From Chrysophaeum taylorii (lineage: Eukaryota; Sar; Pelagophyceae; Pelagomonadales; Pelagomonadaceae): a DNA stretch of 64,000 bases. This document shows, in pieces, positions 9,988 to 21,022 of the stretch. A program made the position numbers and the translations under genes. The stretch covers positions 40,564 to 104,563 of the forward strand of contig JAQMWT010000310.1 of assembly GCA_029834535.1 (NCBI GenBank). The letters run 5' to 3'. A model generated the notes under the pieces. It saw only the letters and a list, made by a program, of their open reading frames with translations. It searched no databases and was not told the origin of the DNA. The number at the start of each line of letters is the position of its first letter. Position 1 is the first letter of the stretch.

Positions 9988-10197
9988 TTAATTTATATTA
10001 AAATCCCCCCCCCTCCTCGTCGGGCTGGAACGGTCAAATATTTTCCTCACCCGACCGAGCTCTCTCTCGGAGGGGAGGGAGGGAGCGCCACCCTCATAAC
10101 ACACCACCAAACATTAGATTACGCGGCGCCGTCCGTCGCTCCCTGGTGTGGAGCACCGTAGAAATAAGGATGGGGCGGTGAATAAAGAGTCGTCGAG

Positions 10198-10809
10198 ATG
10201 ACGTCGTCGTCGCGGCCGTTCGACCTCCAGATCAAGCTCCTCATGATAGGGGACAGCGCGGTAGGGAAGACGTCGCTGTTGTTGCGGTACGCAAACGACA
10301 CCTTCTCGAGCACCTTCATAACGACGATCGGGATAGACTTCAAGATAAAGACGATCGACCTCGACGGGAAGCGCGTCAAGCTCCAGATCTGGGACACGGC
10401 AGGCCAAGAACAGTTTCGGACCATCACCCGGTCCTACTTTCGCGGAGCTCAGGGTATCGTTCTCGTCTACGACATCACCGACCGCGGCACCTTCAACTCC
10501 GTCCGGAGCTGGATGGCCCAGATCAACGACCACGCCGACGCCCAGGTCAATCGGGTCTTGATTGGGAACAAGGCCGACTTCGAGACGGCCCGCCAGGTGT
10601 CGACCGAGGAAGGCCAGAGGCTCGCCGACGAGTACGGCGTCAAGTTCTTCGAGACCTCGGCCAAGAACGACGTCAACGTCACCGAGTGCTTTACCACAAT
10701 CGCCCGCGAGGCCAAGGCGCGCATCCCGACCGACCCAAACAACAATCGACAGGGACAAAGACTCAACTCGGGCCGCGCTTCCGGCTCTAAGCCCGGCTGT
10801 TGCAAATGA
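10198..10809 (+). CDS. Rab family small GTPase (Rab8/RabE-like)
   Basis: 203 codons, the usual Rab length. All G motifs are present: GDSAVGKTS (P-loop), TTIGIDFK (switch I), WDTAGQEQF (switch II), GNKADF (base recognition) and ETSAK. The [20 protein letters not shown] block and overall pattern are Rab8/Rab10/plant RabE-like, which act in post-Golgi transport to the plasma membrane. The C-terminus GCCK gives two cysteines for geranylgeranylation. Two small oddities: Gln follows the GQE of switch II where Arg is common, and the G4 motif is NKAD rather than NKCD. It should be functional. Confidence 0.93.
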   Translation: MTSSSRPFDLQIKLLMIGDSAVGKTSLLLRYANDTFSSTFITTIGIDFKIKTIDLDGKRVKLQIWDTAGQEQFRTITRSYFRGAQGIVLVYDITDRGTFNSVRSWMAQINDHADAQVNRVLIGNKADFETARQVSTEEGQRLADEYGVKFFETSAKNDVNVTECFTTIAREAKARIPTDPNNNRQGQRLNSGRASGSKPGCCK

Positions 10810-10943
10810 TCTCATCATCACCTTTCTTCCAAATTTCGAGCGACCGACCGCGTGGTCGTTTTTACTCTTACTCCCCCCCAAAGCTCCTGGTCTCGCGTCG
10901 CCGAATTCCGAATTCCGAATTGAATTCGCGACCGCTCGAGGTC

Positions 10944-10986
<43 letters not shown>

Positions 10987-11576
10987 TTATAATTTGATCC
11001 TGCATCCTCCTTCTTCTTCTTCTTCTTCTTGCTGCACGTCCTCCGCGCCTCCTCCTATGTAGAACAAACGAACGAATCAATGCCTTTTCGCGCACCCCCG
11101 GCTTTTCGCGCGACCCCTTCTTCTTCTTTCTCTTCCGAGAGGCTCGGCCGCACCAAATAACTAGGGACAGCCAACCTGCGTGCCGCGGTCTCCTTCCTTC
11201 CTTCCTTCCTCCCTTCCTTCGTCTGCACATCGTACATCTTCATCGTGTCATGGTCGTGAGGGCGTCGTCGATTTCTCTGGCGGCACGCGCGCGCGGCACC
11301 ACTCACGTACCCACCGCCCTCCCCTCGCAGCGCAGCGCAGCGCGCCACGACCATTCGGTCCTCGTGTCTTCTTCATTCCTCCTATTTTAGTCCTGCTCGC
11401 TTCTTCGTCTTCTTCTTTGTTCCCACCATCAAATTCTCTTTGCCACCACCACCACCACCACTACCACCTTCGTCTTCTTCTTATAAGAAGTGGCGGTCTA
11501 TGCCCGGCCCGCGGTCGCGTCGCGAAGGAGAAGAACTATAAGTCAATAAGTCTATATCCTAAAGTCTATATCCTAT
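10810..11576. other. Intergenic spacer with trinucleotide and CT-rich tracts
   Basis: No convincing gene. It holds a GAC/CGA array (about 10943-10985), CTT-rich stretches (11009-11030, 11115-11140, 11400-11490) and a CTTC array (11188-11220). Open frames here are repeat translations. Just before the next gene, AAGTCTATATCCTA is present twice in tandem (11541-11577) and may include a TATA-like element. Confidence 0.55.
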
Positions 11577-12773
11577 ATGCCCCCGCCTCTCGTCCGCAAG
11601 GCCTTGACGCGGCTGGTCGCGGTGTACGAGCAAGAGCTCTCGCGCGTCGACGAGCTGCTGGGCGAGTCGACCCCCACGCTGGGCTACGAGCTGTCGCGAT
11701 GGAAGGAGAAACCAAGCCGCGAGACGACCACCACGGCGCTCGCCGAGGTCGCGAGGTCGGTGCGCGGGCGCGCCGAGTCGCGTGCGAGATCGAGGGCGGC
11801 TCGGGTGTGCGATCTGGACGCCCAAAGGCGACAGCACGCCGCGCACGTCCAATGGCTGCGGCCGAGGAAACCCGAGCTCTCGTCGGCCGTCGCCGAGCGC
11901 GCCGCAATCCTCGGTAGAAAAGCGACGCCCCGAGCTGCGGGCGAGTCGGCGTTCCGACGCGCGATGCGGTTACCGCCGCGGCGACGACCGCGCGGCTGCG
12001 GGACCTTCGTGCTCGTGCCGGCGAGCGAGGATTCCGAGGCGCGCGCGGTTATGGACGACGCGGTCAGAGCACGCTCGCGCTTCGAGGCGCGCTGGAACTC
12101 GGTCGCGAGCGTTTTGGTCGTGCTCGAGGCGAGGCATCTCCGAGGACGCATCGGAGTCGACCTCGCGACGCGACTCCGGAGGGCGGCAGGCGGGGAGTCG
12201 ACGGTCGGCCGCGACCAGTTCGTGCGTGCTATCAGTCTTATTTTCGACGGCATCTCCGAGCGAGCGGCCAACACGCTATTCTCCTCCTTCGATCCATTCA
12301 TGACTGACCGCGTTTCCTCCGGCACTTTCGTTGCGGCTTTTCTGGCCGTGCGACCGGCGCGATTTTTTGACAGAGTTCCCCCGACCTGCCGCGACGACGA
12401 CGACGACGACGACGACCCGCCCGAGCAGCTCGAGGATCTCGCATCTTTTTTGCGGACGGCCTGCCTCGCGTATCAAGATCCTCAGCAGCTCGAAGAAGAA
12501 CACCGCCTCGAAGTCGACGAGGCCCACGAACTCCTCTCCCTCTTCGCCGCGGACCAAAGTACCCTCGCGGCCGTGCTCGACGCACTATACCGCCACGTCA
12601 CCCGCCCGCTCACAACGGACGACCTCTTCGCCACCCTCCGAGCCGCCCCCGACCTCCTCCGTTTGTTTCACAACCAACTCCTTGCCTTCCGCGCAAAAGT
12701 CCAGGCCGCCTACGTCGACAAACTAAAGAAGCGAAACAGGGCCCTCGCCGACGCGAAGATCAACCACGCCTAA
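11577..12773 (+). CDS. Hypothetical protein with EF-hand-like helical pair
   Basis: 398 codons, ATG at 11577. Residues 1-60 are helical (LVRKALTRLVAVYEQELSRV). A middle segment (about 200-265) reads VGRDQFVRAISLIFDGISER followed by FSSFDPFMTDRVSSGTFVAA, resembling an EF-hand pair in which the first loop is lost and the second keeps only some acidic positions; calcium binding is doubtful. An Asp run coded by GAC repeats precedes a C-terminal helical part ending in a Lys/Arg-rich tail. Codon use matches the host genes. No family assignment; it could be a cytoskeletal or flagellar protein, but that is a guess. Confidence 0.65.
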   Translation: MPPPLVRKALTRLVAVYEQELSRVDELLGESTPTLGYELSRWKEKPSRETTTTALAEVARSVRGRAESRARSRAARVCDLDAQRRQHAAHVQWLRPRKPELSSAVAERAAILGRKATPRAAGESAFRRAMRLPPRRRPRGCGTFVLVPASEDSEARAVMDDAVRARSRFEARWNSVASVLVVLEARHLRGRIGVDLATRLRRAAGGESTVGRDQFVRAISLIFDGISERAANTLFSSFDPFMTDRVSSGTFVAAFLAVRPARFFDRVPPTCRDDDDDDDDPPEQLEDLASFLRTACLAYQDPQQLEEEHRLEVDEAHELLSLFAADQSTLAAVLDALYRHVTRPLTTDDLFATLRAAPDLLRLFHNQLLAFRAKVQAAYVDKLKKRNRALADAKINHA

Positions 12774-14009
12774 ATTTCTTCTTTCTTTCTTTCTTTCGTA
12801 AACGAACAAGGGAGACTGGGCTGGGGCTGTTTATTATCGATGTCGGACGAGCCTGAGTTCCAAAGTTTCGAACGCTGGCACCAAACGTCCGTCTTTGGGA
12901 GATAGCGTTGTCGTCGTCGTCGATACCGCCGACTTTGTCTTCACCATCCAACTCTACGCGCGCTGCTGCGCGTCGTGTTGGTCAACACACATACCACATC
13001 CGTCTGCGAACCGCCTGCGTACAACAAACACAAAGGCAAGCACAATCCACGGGCCGTCACGCAAGGATATCGTCTGTGCCTGTGGTGTTTCGTTGCCTTC
13101 CGCGCGTTAGCCTCGATCTCCAGTTCACCACGTTCCCCGACCACCGCCAGTTTCCCCACAGGATTCTACATGGCAGGCGCTCGCGCCAAGCAAGCTTTCC
13201 CAAGGCCCCAAGTCCAAGAGCTAAAGGCAGCCGACGTCCAACTCGACCGAAATGGTCCACAGACCCTCGCCTCGCTGACGAAGACGACGACGAAGACTAC
13301 TCTTCCTCCGATTCACAACGCTCTGAGCACATTCTTGTAGGGCCCGCTGCGCAACACATGCTTTGTATTCATTCCTGTGTGACTCATTGTGCGCTTATTC
13401 GCGCGGAAATGGCCTCCAACATGTAGCTTATCAACAACAACGAATGGGCAACCCCTGCATGTACAAACGTTGGGCGGTAACCCACACCGTTTTGGCGCGT
13501 GCTCTGCCGACGCGCCGTGCGTTATGCCTTCTACGTCGTGACTCCTGCTCAAAAACAACCCCGCCTAAAAGCGAAACAGACGAAAGGTTTGCGGCTTTCG
13601 ATGTGCTTGCGCGAACGCTGGCGATCCTTGCGTCGCAAGCGCAGTCCAACAACGTGAGGCTTCGAGCTCGCGACGACGCCGGGCTGCGCGCAAGCCGACC
13701 TTCGAATGTTACGCGCGAGGTGCATGCCTGATGGCGCGGTGCGAAGCGCGCAACAACGTGACCTCGCGAGCGGTAGCCAAGAAGATCTCTGGTTAGAGTC
13801 ACAAAGCCCTCAAGCACAGCAACGCCCGCACCCCTGCTGCTGCCAAATCGCACGCATCACCCCCCCCCCGTTGAACGAAACTACTACCGGTGCGCATTTT
13901 CATACACAGAGTACTTAGCGCCCAGCGTCTTCACTTTCGCACCCCTCCCTCCCTCCCTCCCTCCCTCCCTCACAGCAGTCGACCTTTACGTACCCCGACA
14001 GTTATTCAT

Positions 14010-14205
14010 TCATGGGCGGCCAAAGTCGCGACCGGCCAAGGTCGCGACCGGCCATTTCCAGCGCGACTTGGGCTTACTAGCAACCTAGCACTCTTTCGCC
14101 GCTTTCTTTCATTCATGAGCGGACGAGGTCGCGACCGGCCAAGGTCGCGCCATTTCCGGCGAGACTTGTGATTAATAGCAAATTAGCACTATTTCGCTCC
14201 TTTCT
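14010..14205. repeat. Tandem duplication, about 100-bp unit, two diverged copies
   Basis: Both units start with GGTCGCGACCGGCCAAGGTCG-type sequence, then CCATTTCC, GCGA(C/G)ACTTG, a TTA-rich AGCAA segment and TAGCACT(C/A)TTTCGC before a TTTCTT tract. Copy 1 is about 14025-14112 and copy 2 about 14124-14205. The GTCGCGACCGGCC core is itself repeated inside each unit. Confidence 0.7.
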
Positions 14206-14884
14206 TGCGTGTGGTTTGCGCATGGGTGACGACCAGCCGGAGAGCACCCACCCAAATAGGGAAATTGTCATTATATACAGAAGTTGACCTCGGTTATCAA
14301 GCTGCTGCATGTGCCATTTCTAGGGGCAGAACGCCCAGCACGGCCTTTTTTTGCCGTGCATGAGTGCCGGGGTTCCTCGAGCCGTCGACACGGCGCTCAT
14401 TTTCGCCAAAAATGATCCACATTAGCCGCAGGGTTTTTTAGCAGCTCGCGGCTCTGAATGCCGACAGCAAGATGCCAATTATGCGCTTTCCTTCGCTCTT
14501 CTTTCCTTTCCGAGTTGCAGCGCGAGAATTTGCAAAATTCGCCGAAGCCCATCGCCCCGCCAAGGTCACGGCCAGTCCTATCACACATCCCACTCTCCAG
14601 ACCTCCCTCCGCGCAGCCAGAAGCTCCTTCTCCCTTTCCCGAGCTGCAACGTCGGGCTGTGCTCAGTACTTTGCTTGGACGCACTACGCCAAGCACGGTA
14701 ACATCATGTCGACTAAGAGTCATGTGGTGGTCCATATTATGGTGGTCCTCACGTGATGAGGTCCCTATATTCATGGCCCAAGCGAACGTTATGTGGGCCA
14801 TCCGTGTGGCCCATATGACTCTAGTAGCCCCATTGTGCGCCCATTGACCTTTAAACGCACATGACCCCCGATCGCGCACCGTTA

Positions 14885-15085
14885 TGGTCGGATGGAGGAC
14901 GATGCCTTCTGAACCTATGCCTTGCGAAGGTATCGGCCCTCCCGGCGTATGTTGGCACCTTGTCGCTTCCCGAACGGGCCGGCTGGCAGCCGGAACGTTC
15001 GCAGCGGGGCGGGGTATGGCCATGGGGCGCAGAAAGAAGTTGACGACGATACTGATGGTGAGTCCGAATGTCCGCGGTCTCCAAA
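14885..15085 (+). repeat. Dispersed repeat family, copy A
   Basis: Shares GATGGAGGAC, CCTCCCGGCGTA, GTTGGCACCT and AGCCGGAACGTTCGCAGCGG followed by GGGGTATGG with copy C (34375-34515), and the segment from the AGCCGGAACG motif to CGCGGTCTCC with copy B (17388-17490). Three copies within 20 kb point to a mobile or formerly mobile repeat. No coding potential seen. Confidence 0.75.
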
Positions 15086-15921
15086 AACGAGGCGGAAGAA
15101 ATTAGAGTACGTACGGCCGGGGTCTCAACAGGGCATTCCGCAAATTCCACATACCAGCGAAGTCATAGTACTCCCTCGCTCAAGACCGTGACAACTGGCG
15201 ACAGAGTATCAACTTGCCCTTCGAACGCCCGGTGACTCCGATTATCAGCGCCGTGGCGCGTGATATATCAGGCTACGCCCCACGCCTCTCGATAATTAGG
15301 CCCAAAGGCCGTAGATCCCGAGATCTTGGAGAGTAGAAAACAATCGCACCCCAGTGCGGTGGTGTCTACCAATTACGGAGCACATAAGTTTAGGCTTCGG
15401 ATACGAAGATGCCTCGAAACGCCGTAACGCCGCTCTCCCTATTCTCGCTCCTCTCTTGTGATTTAGTTTGTAGGTTCTCTCTTCGTCGTCCCCTGTGGTC
15501 CTTTTATTCTTCGTGATCCTGGCCATTTGAACCTGTTAATAGAATGGGCATGCTGCCCATGGTGTGCGGCGCGCCGAGAGCCGTGTCCGCAACTTCAAAG
15601 AACCACGCATTGGGCTTATCTAAAGAGATATGTGCTCCCAACCAAAAGAATGGTTCCCGCAATTCGCCTTCGCCGGTTCTGTTTGGATATTGAAGTTTAC
15701 GTAGGCGAGTGGAGGTGTGACCACATACTGACGCTCTTATTATTATTTTGCTGCGTGGCTTTAAAAGCCCTACGTCCCCCTGTGGCCTACGCACGCAAGC
15801 AAAATAAAGAATTAGGCTGAGAGATTTTAATTACTTTTGTGTGTGAACATGCGCAGAAGGTGAGCGTGCTGATGCACAGAGTGGTGCGCAGCGTTAGGCT
15901 CGTCCCGTTTTCGTCGCGATA

Positions 15922-16326
15922 ATGTCGCTTGCAAGCGATGACCTTCAAACAACTCCGGAGACACCGATGCGGCGAATCGTGGCGACGGAACCCCCCCCGC
16001 TTCGCCGCAAGAAGCGACGCTGCAAATCGCTGCAGCCACGTCTCGAGTCGATCGGCAAGAAAGAGATCAAACGCCTCCAATCCATGTTCACAGCGACGTG
16101 CGAATACGGCGCAAGGCATCTGAGCGACGGCGAGGACGAGCCCGTGTCGTGGCGACCGCCGGACACGACCTCGTGGGCACCCAGGTGGAAACCGATCGAG
16201 CCGTGCCGGCAGGGCGCCCCGCAGGAAGGAGCCAAGAGTTGCGTCGAACGCGGCTCGCCGCCCCCCTCATCATCCCGCGTCAACGAAGCCCCGAAGAAGC
16301 TCCTCGGGACGCGCGCGATGTCTTAA
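15922..16326 (+). CDS. Possible small hypothetical protein
   Basis: 134 codons from an ATG at 15922 to TAA at 16326. The N-terminus is acidic (MSLASDDLQTTPETPMRR), followed by a basic stretch (PPPLRRKKRRCKSLQP) that could be a nuclear-localisation-like signal, then helical and Pro/Ser-rich parts. It is the most protein-like frame in this gene-poor region, but there is no domain or neighbour support and it may be chance. Confidence 0.3.
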   Translation: MSLASDDLQTTPETPMRRIVATEPPPLRRKKRRCKSLQPRLESIGKKEIKRLQSMFTATCEYGARHLSDGEDEPVSWRPPDTTSWAPRWKPIEPCRQGAPQEGAKSCVERGSPPPSSSRVNEAPKKLLGTRAMS

Positions 16327-17084
16327 TTTGTACTCCGTGTGTGCCATCGATCGTTCGCGTGTTTGACTTAGTTCGGGTTGCTGCGACCTGCGACACTACG
16401 TGTTTATTATCACCCGCGATACAATCCATCATCTACTTGCCGAGGGCAGACTGACCGCCCCCTTCAACGCTCGCTTCGTGCGCTCCGCGTCAGGCGCGCC
16501 AATCGAATGCTCGCGCCCCCAACCTCAAGCGCACCCCTCGGGGTAGTTCGACACCCCCTTGAGTGTGGCACATCCTTACGTAAAACCGAACTGCCCCGCT
16601 CCTTATTGACGCTCCTAGCCGACCCTACCTCCCCCGAGAGCAAATATATTTTAACTCGCTCGAGCATTCGGCAAAGCCTACAAATGTCCTCATCCGACCA
16701 CCAAAAAAACGGGCCCCTCCTGCCTCGGAGGTCCACGGAGCTTTCTCTTTTCTGGCTAGAGCTGTTGTCGCTGCAGGCGATCGCGCCGGTAAGGTCGTGG
16801 AATTTTCGCAGACACGTCGGGTATGTGTCGAGCGGGGGGACATCATCGCGGCACAGCAGCGGCAGCGGCAGCAGCAGCATCGCCTCCGTTCGAACTACGC
16901 ACGGCACGCGCGCGTGAATATTCAGAACGAGCAGCGGGTGCTACTGGCGGCCGGCTTTTCTGCACCGACCGTGCGAGGCCCACGGCGATGATACCACCAA
17001 CCCCGAAATTCCCCCCCAAAAAAAATCTCTCAAGTTGCTTCGTAAGCCCCACCTTAACTCAAAGTTTGCCCCAATTTGTTTGAA

Positions 17085-17350
17085 ATTATTTTAGATAAAA
17101 TTCCAAAGATATCTTTGCACGATTTCAATATGTTTTTGCCCATAAGTATGTTGTTCCAAAGATATCCGTGGCAAATTTCAAGATGAATTTGCCCATAAAG
17201 AATCGTGCTTGTTGAATAGAACTGTTCAGTATGATATTTTGTTTGCACATTTTTGTGGAGTACTTGATGTTAGAGTCGTTGTTTCGATAGAATTCGATAG
17301 AACACGCAAAATCAGTGCACACTAGTCGTTGTAGTAATCTGCGCATAATA
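17085..17350. repeat. AT-rich island with imperfect 54-bp duplication
   Basis: TTCCAAAGATATC is followed about 20 bases later by ATTTCAA and then TTTGCCCATAA, twice: 17100-17146 and 17154-17201. The island is much richer in A+T than all surrounding DNA. It could be debris of a foreign or mobile sequence. Confidence 0.6.
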
Positions 17351-17387
17351 CTTTCTAAAGCATTGTAGTACTATTTTTGCCGCCCTC

Positions 17388-17490
17388 CTGGAAGCCGGAA
17401 CGTCCGCAGTTGGACGGGGTATGGACGTGGGACGCAGAAGGAAGTTTACCACGAAGTTGATTCTCAGTCAACCCGCGGTCTCCGCGCTGC
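17388..17490 (+). repeat. Dispersed repeat family, copy B (truncated)
   Basis: Begins CTGGAAGCCGGAACGTCCGC and continues GGGGTATGG, GCAGAAGGAAGTT and CGCGGTCTCC, matching the right half of copy A. The left half seen in copies A and C is missing. Confidence 0.65.
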
Positions 17491-18323
17491 ACAACGACAA
17501 GCCTGATATGACCACGCTCCGCCGACTCACCTGTCGGCGCCCCTCGTCTGAACGTCCCATTCTTCTAATCCCGCGAGCTTCGTCGTTGGGAATATTAGTT
17601 AGGAATATTAGCCCACACCCCATGCACTCGGCAGGCCTATAGTAACTAACTTACTAACTAGAGGCCAGCCAAATGCGTGAGGCGTAGGCTAATCCCAGGG
17701 CCATGGCGCGCGGGAGTAGGGCCACTGGGCGACGACTGGCTTGTGGATAATAATTTAATGAGCCGGTTAGTATATGCGGCCTACAGTTCTGGTCGAGCTT
17801 GGCGAGGACCCCACGGGAGTCGGCACAGGTTGAGCTTATCTGCGTCTATCCACAGGCTGCTGCCGTTCTAAAGCTTCGTAAGGAGACTACGAGCGGAGTA
17901 CAACCCCCCCCCCCATCCCAGCTCGGATTGGACGTTACGCGAGGTCGTCCGGGCGTGGTCTATAAAACGGCCTCTCGGACCTGAAATTGCAAAATGACCT
18001 CTATTGGTGTCCCCTCGAAGATAAGTCGCACACCTTTCCTATGCGGCAAGACAGGGGCAAATCTAAAAAAAAAATATCGACCGAACCGACCAGGCCAGCT
18101 CATCGAGGTGGTATTTTCGGAAAGCGTAGTGGGTCACATCGACGAATTTACCTTCCTACCACCCCCCCCCGAACCAGTCTGCGGTCACCTCCCGCACGCG
18201 ACGCTATCACTCAAACTAAATGATCCCCCCAGTGACAGGCGCCTCCCAATCAATGGCCTGCCACGTGTGCAAAAGGCTGGCGGCGCTAGGGGGTTCGGGC
18301 TAGAACTCGTTCCATTTCGCAGG

Positions 18324-20327
18324 TTACGCTTGGAGCGGCAGCATTCTTTCGTGCATGATGATGGCACGAATGTCAAAGGTGCTGTTGCTCCGCATAGGGT
18401 CGGCGATACGACAACTGACGGAGGCTAGGCGGAGGAGCGTGATCCGCGAGGCATCGTTATCGGAGGTGTCGCCATCGAGGTCGGAACTCCAGCGGTCGTC
18501 GTCGAGTCGCGCCACGGTCTGCGCGACGTAGCGACCACCCTTCGCATCAGAATTAGTGATGCACCGCGTCGCGTAGACTGTCCTTGCAACATCGGTCGAG
18601 GTGCAGCAAAGTGTCTGGTTGGCGTCGCTTGCGACAAATCGGTAAAGGGATACCGCCGTGATCTGGTGGCTATGGTCGTCGTCGTCGTTTTCCATTTCGA
18701 TGTCAAGCGTCGCTCCTGGGCGGAGACGCAGAACGATCTTGACGTCGACGCGCGTAACGCTTGGCATGAGGTCGTGGAAGTTCCAGGACCCCGCCAAGTC
18801 GAGCCGGACCTTGTCAAATTTGACGCTGGCTGTTGCGTTGTCTCTGTTATGGCCGTTGTCGCTTGATAACGCGAGAAGGCTTTCCCTCTTTGAGAACTTG
18901 GTCGCCGCGTCGCTGGCGAAGAGGCACGACGTCTGCTGGGCTACGTTCTCCCTCGTCTTCGTCGAGTTTATCGAATCGTCGTCGTCGTCGTCGTCAAGAT
19001 AAAGACCGCGTCGCGCCAGCAAGCCCGTCGTGTGACCCAGGTTGTCCGCGATCCCTCCAAAACGAGATATGCTGCCTTTATTTCTCTCGTCCTCAAGAAA
19101 GGCGTGAAGGAGGACGGCGATCCAGGCATGCCCAAGATCATTTGGATGGCCGTTGCGCTCGCCTCGGCGGTTTGCGATGAGCAAAGGTAGCGCCGCCTTG
19201 AGCGTCTCGCGTGACTCGGCCGGCGCGCACTGCAGACTCGGAGCAAAGCTCGCGCGAGCGTCTATGACGGGCAAGTCGTATAGGTCGGCGATGGCGCGCA
19301 TCGACGTGTACACAGCGCCCGGGTCGTCGACGGGCTCTATACCGGCGAACGCGTTTGCGCTCGAACCGCACCGTACGTCGAACACGGGTTGCGGGCACCG
19401 CGCGGTGCGCGAGGATTCGTGCATTTTACCGTGCTTGTTGATCCCAGGCTGGAGTTCGAGAAGCAGCACGATGACCGCTGGGGCTCCTGGTAAGCCAAGG
19501 AGTCGTCTCACCAGTCGTTCAAACTCCGCGGGCTCGTGGCCGAGTGCGCAGTCATTCACGTAAAATTCGAGGATCCAGGCGTCATACGCCCCAAGCTCGA
19601 CGTCCACGGGACCGTTTGCGTGAACGCACGACGCCGCATTGCAGCGTGACGAGACGATATCCTCGAGACATGCGGCCGAGAACGATGACGTCGTCCCACC
19701 TTCGGCGTAATTGAACGCGTGTCGCAGCGAACCGCACTGATTGTGCCACAAGGGGCTAATCCGCTCGAACTGTTGGTACATGTTCCAGTCACTCCAACAC
19801 GAGCTCTCCATCAAGCATGCGTCCGAATCTCGAGGAATGGTCGCCTTGTGCTGTCGTTTCGGCCCTAAATCGGTCGCGCGAGATTCCACGCCAAACTGCT
19901 CGTCGGCTGGGCGCCACTGCAAGTACTCGAGAAGGTGCACGTAGCCAAAGATTCTCTGTGTCGCTCCGCCGCCCGCCGATATGCTGCCGCCGAGCACGGC
20001 GATTCGCGGCTGACCTTTATTTAAGGTCGTGGCGACGCGGTCGGTCACGATTTCGAGTCGGGAGAAAGCGCACCTCACGCACCCCGCCGACAGTAATGTC
20101 GTCAACGCGGATTGCGCACGACTTTCGTGCGCAGCCACCGCCGACATATTCAGCACTTCCATCGTCCGCGCCTCGAGATTGTAGTCATCAGTCACAAAGG
20201 TGTCTTTCTTATAAAATGGCCAGCTCGCCTCGAAAAAAAAATCGTCAGACCTCGCGGGGAAGGCGTCCACCATTGCCCTCGCGACTACTGCGATCATGAT
20301 CGTCGTCGCCATCATCGTCATCAACAT
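18324..20327 (-). CDS. Secreted SGNH/GDSL-type hydrolase with C-terminal beta-rich domain
   Basis: 667 codons, ATG at 20327. The N-terminal hydrophobic segment (MMATTIMIAVVARAMVDAFP) looks like a signal peptide or anchor. SGNH blocks: block I IAVLGGSISAGGG (nucleophile Ser, residues about 108-120), a Gly in NYAEGGTTSS, block III WILEFYVNDC with the Asn-Asp, and block V NGHPNDLGHAWIAV with the catalytic His. Many cysteines in the catalytic half fit secretion. Residues of about 500-667 form a beta-rich region that may bind carbohydrate. SGNH enzymes are esterases or lipases, often acting on acetylated polysaccharides; substrate unknown. Confidence 0.8.
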   Translation of the reverse strand: MLMTMMATTIMIAVVARAMVDAFPARSDDFFFEASWPFYKKDTFVTDDYNLEARTMEVLNMSAVAAHESRAQSALTTLLSAGCVRCAFSRLEIVTDRVATTLNKGQPRIAVLGGSISAGGGATQRIFGYVHLLEYLQWRPADEQFGVESRATDLGPKRQHKATIPRDSDACLMESSCWSDWNMYQQFERISPLWHNQCGSLRHAFNYAEGGTTSSFSAACLEDIVSSRCNAASCVHANGPVDVELGAYDAWILEFYVNDCALGHEPAEFERLVRRLLGLPGAPAVIVLLLELQPGINKHGKMHESSRTARCPQPVFDVRCGSSANAFAGIEPVDDPGAVYTSMRAIADLYDLPVIDARASFAPSLQCAPAESRETLKAALPLLIANRRGERNGHPNDLGHAWIAVLLHAFLEDERNKGSISRFGGIADNLGHTTGLLARRGLYLDDDDDDDSINSTKTRENVAQQTSCLFASDAATKFSKRESLLALSSDNGHNRDNATASVKFDKVRLDLAGSWNFHDLMPSVTRVDVKIVLRLRPGATLDIEMENDDDDHSHQITAVSLYRFVASDANQTLCCTSTDVARTVYATRCITNSDAKGGRYVAQTVARLDDDRWSSDLDGDTSDNDASRITLLRLASVSCRIADPMRSNSTFDIRAIIMHERMLPLQA

Positions 20328-21022
20328 CCCGAGGGAGGGAACAATTCTCAGTGCTTGAATTTCTGTTGTCTTCTTGAAAAGTAAAAGCCGAGGTAGGACA
20401 TATTCTTTTTCTTCTTCTTCTCACAAGTATTTGTTTTTAAGAGGTCGACTGCTAACAAGAGGGGGGGTGCTGTGTATTCGTTCCTAACCACACGGAACAT
20501 CTTAATGATTTGGCCTTTACAGTTCGTGACGTAAAAGGAACGCCGCACGCAAAAGCTCGCGCAACCCCCCTCCTTTAAATGACCCCGGCAGTTACCCCCT
20601 CCTAGTAGTCGACCTTTAAAAAAAACCCAGGCGGCAGTGCAACTCACGCGCGCAGCCAATACACCCTGTGGGCTCGCTCGCCGAACACGCCGCCATTTCC
20701 TATAATATAAACAGTATGGTCAGCCACGCCCAGGGCGGCACACGCAGCGGGCGGACATGACGGTGGGGATTGGTCACTCTCGAGAAACTCTTCGTTTAGC
20801 AACAACAACAACAACAACAACCACAACAACAAAAGTTCGGTATTGAGTGACAAGTCGAACGACGACGGTGGGGGTCGAGCGCAGCACAGCGCAGTACTTA
20901 GATATTAATTGAGGCGGACGATACAAACAACACACGGTAGGTTGGTTCGAAGACGAGATGATCGCACCACACTATAGATCGATCGCATCGCATCGGATCG
21001 GATCGGATCGGATCGGATCGCA
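20328..21022. other. Intergenic spacer with CAA and GATCG tandem tracts
   Basis: No gene supported. Contains a CAACAA tract (about 20800-20830) and a GATCG pentanucleotide array (about 20984-21023) directly next to the stop codon of the sugar transporter. Two GTCGACCTTTAAA-like motifs (one in reverse) resemble the motif repeated at 55740-56035. Confidence 0.5.

Larger units (their letters stand above)
12774..15921. other. Gene-poor spacer, first part
   Basis: No open frame here looks like a real protein. Composition swings between GC-rich and AT-rich. It contains a CTCC array (about 13941-13971), a tandem duplication (14010-14205) and one member of a dispersed repeat family (14885-15085), listed separately. 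The lack of genes beside compact gene blocks suggests accumulated mobile-element debris. Confidence 0.5.
16327..18323. other. Gene-poor spacer, second part
   Basis: No supported gene. It contains an AT-rich island with an imperfect duplication (17085-17350), copy B of the dispersed repeat (17388-17490), and several poly-C tracts (for example 17906-17915 and 18161-18170). Open frames are short and without recognisable motifs. Confidence 0.5.

Noticed and set aside
10943-10985. GAC array as a coding Asp run
   Set aside because: It is downstream of the Rab stop in a spacer and belongs to no protein-like frame.
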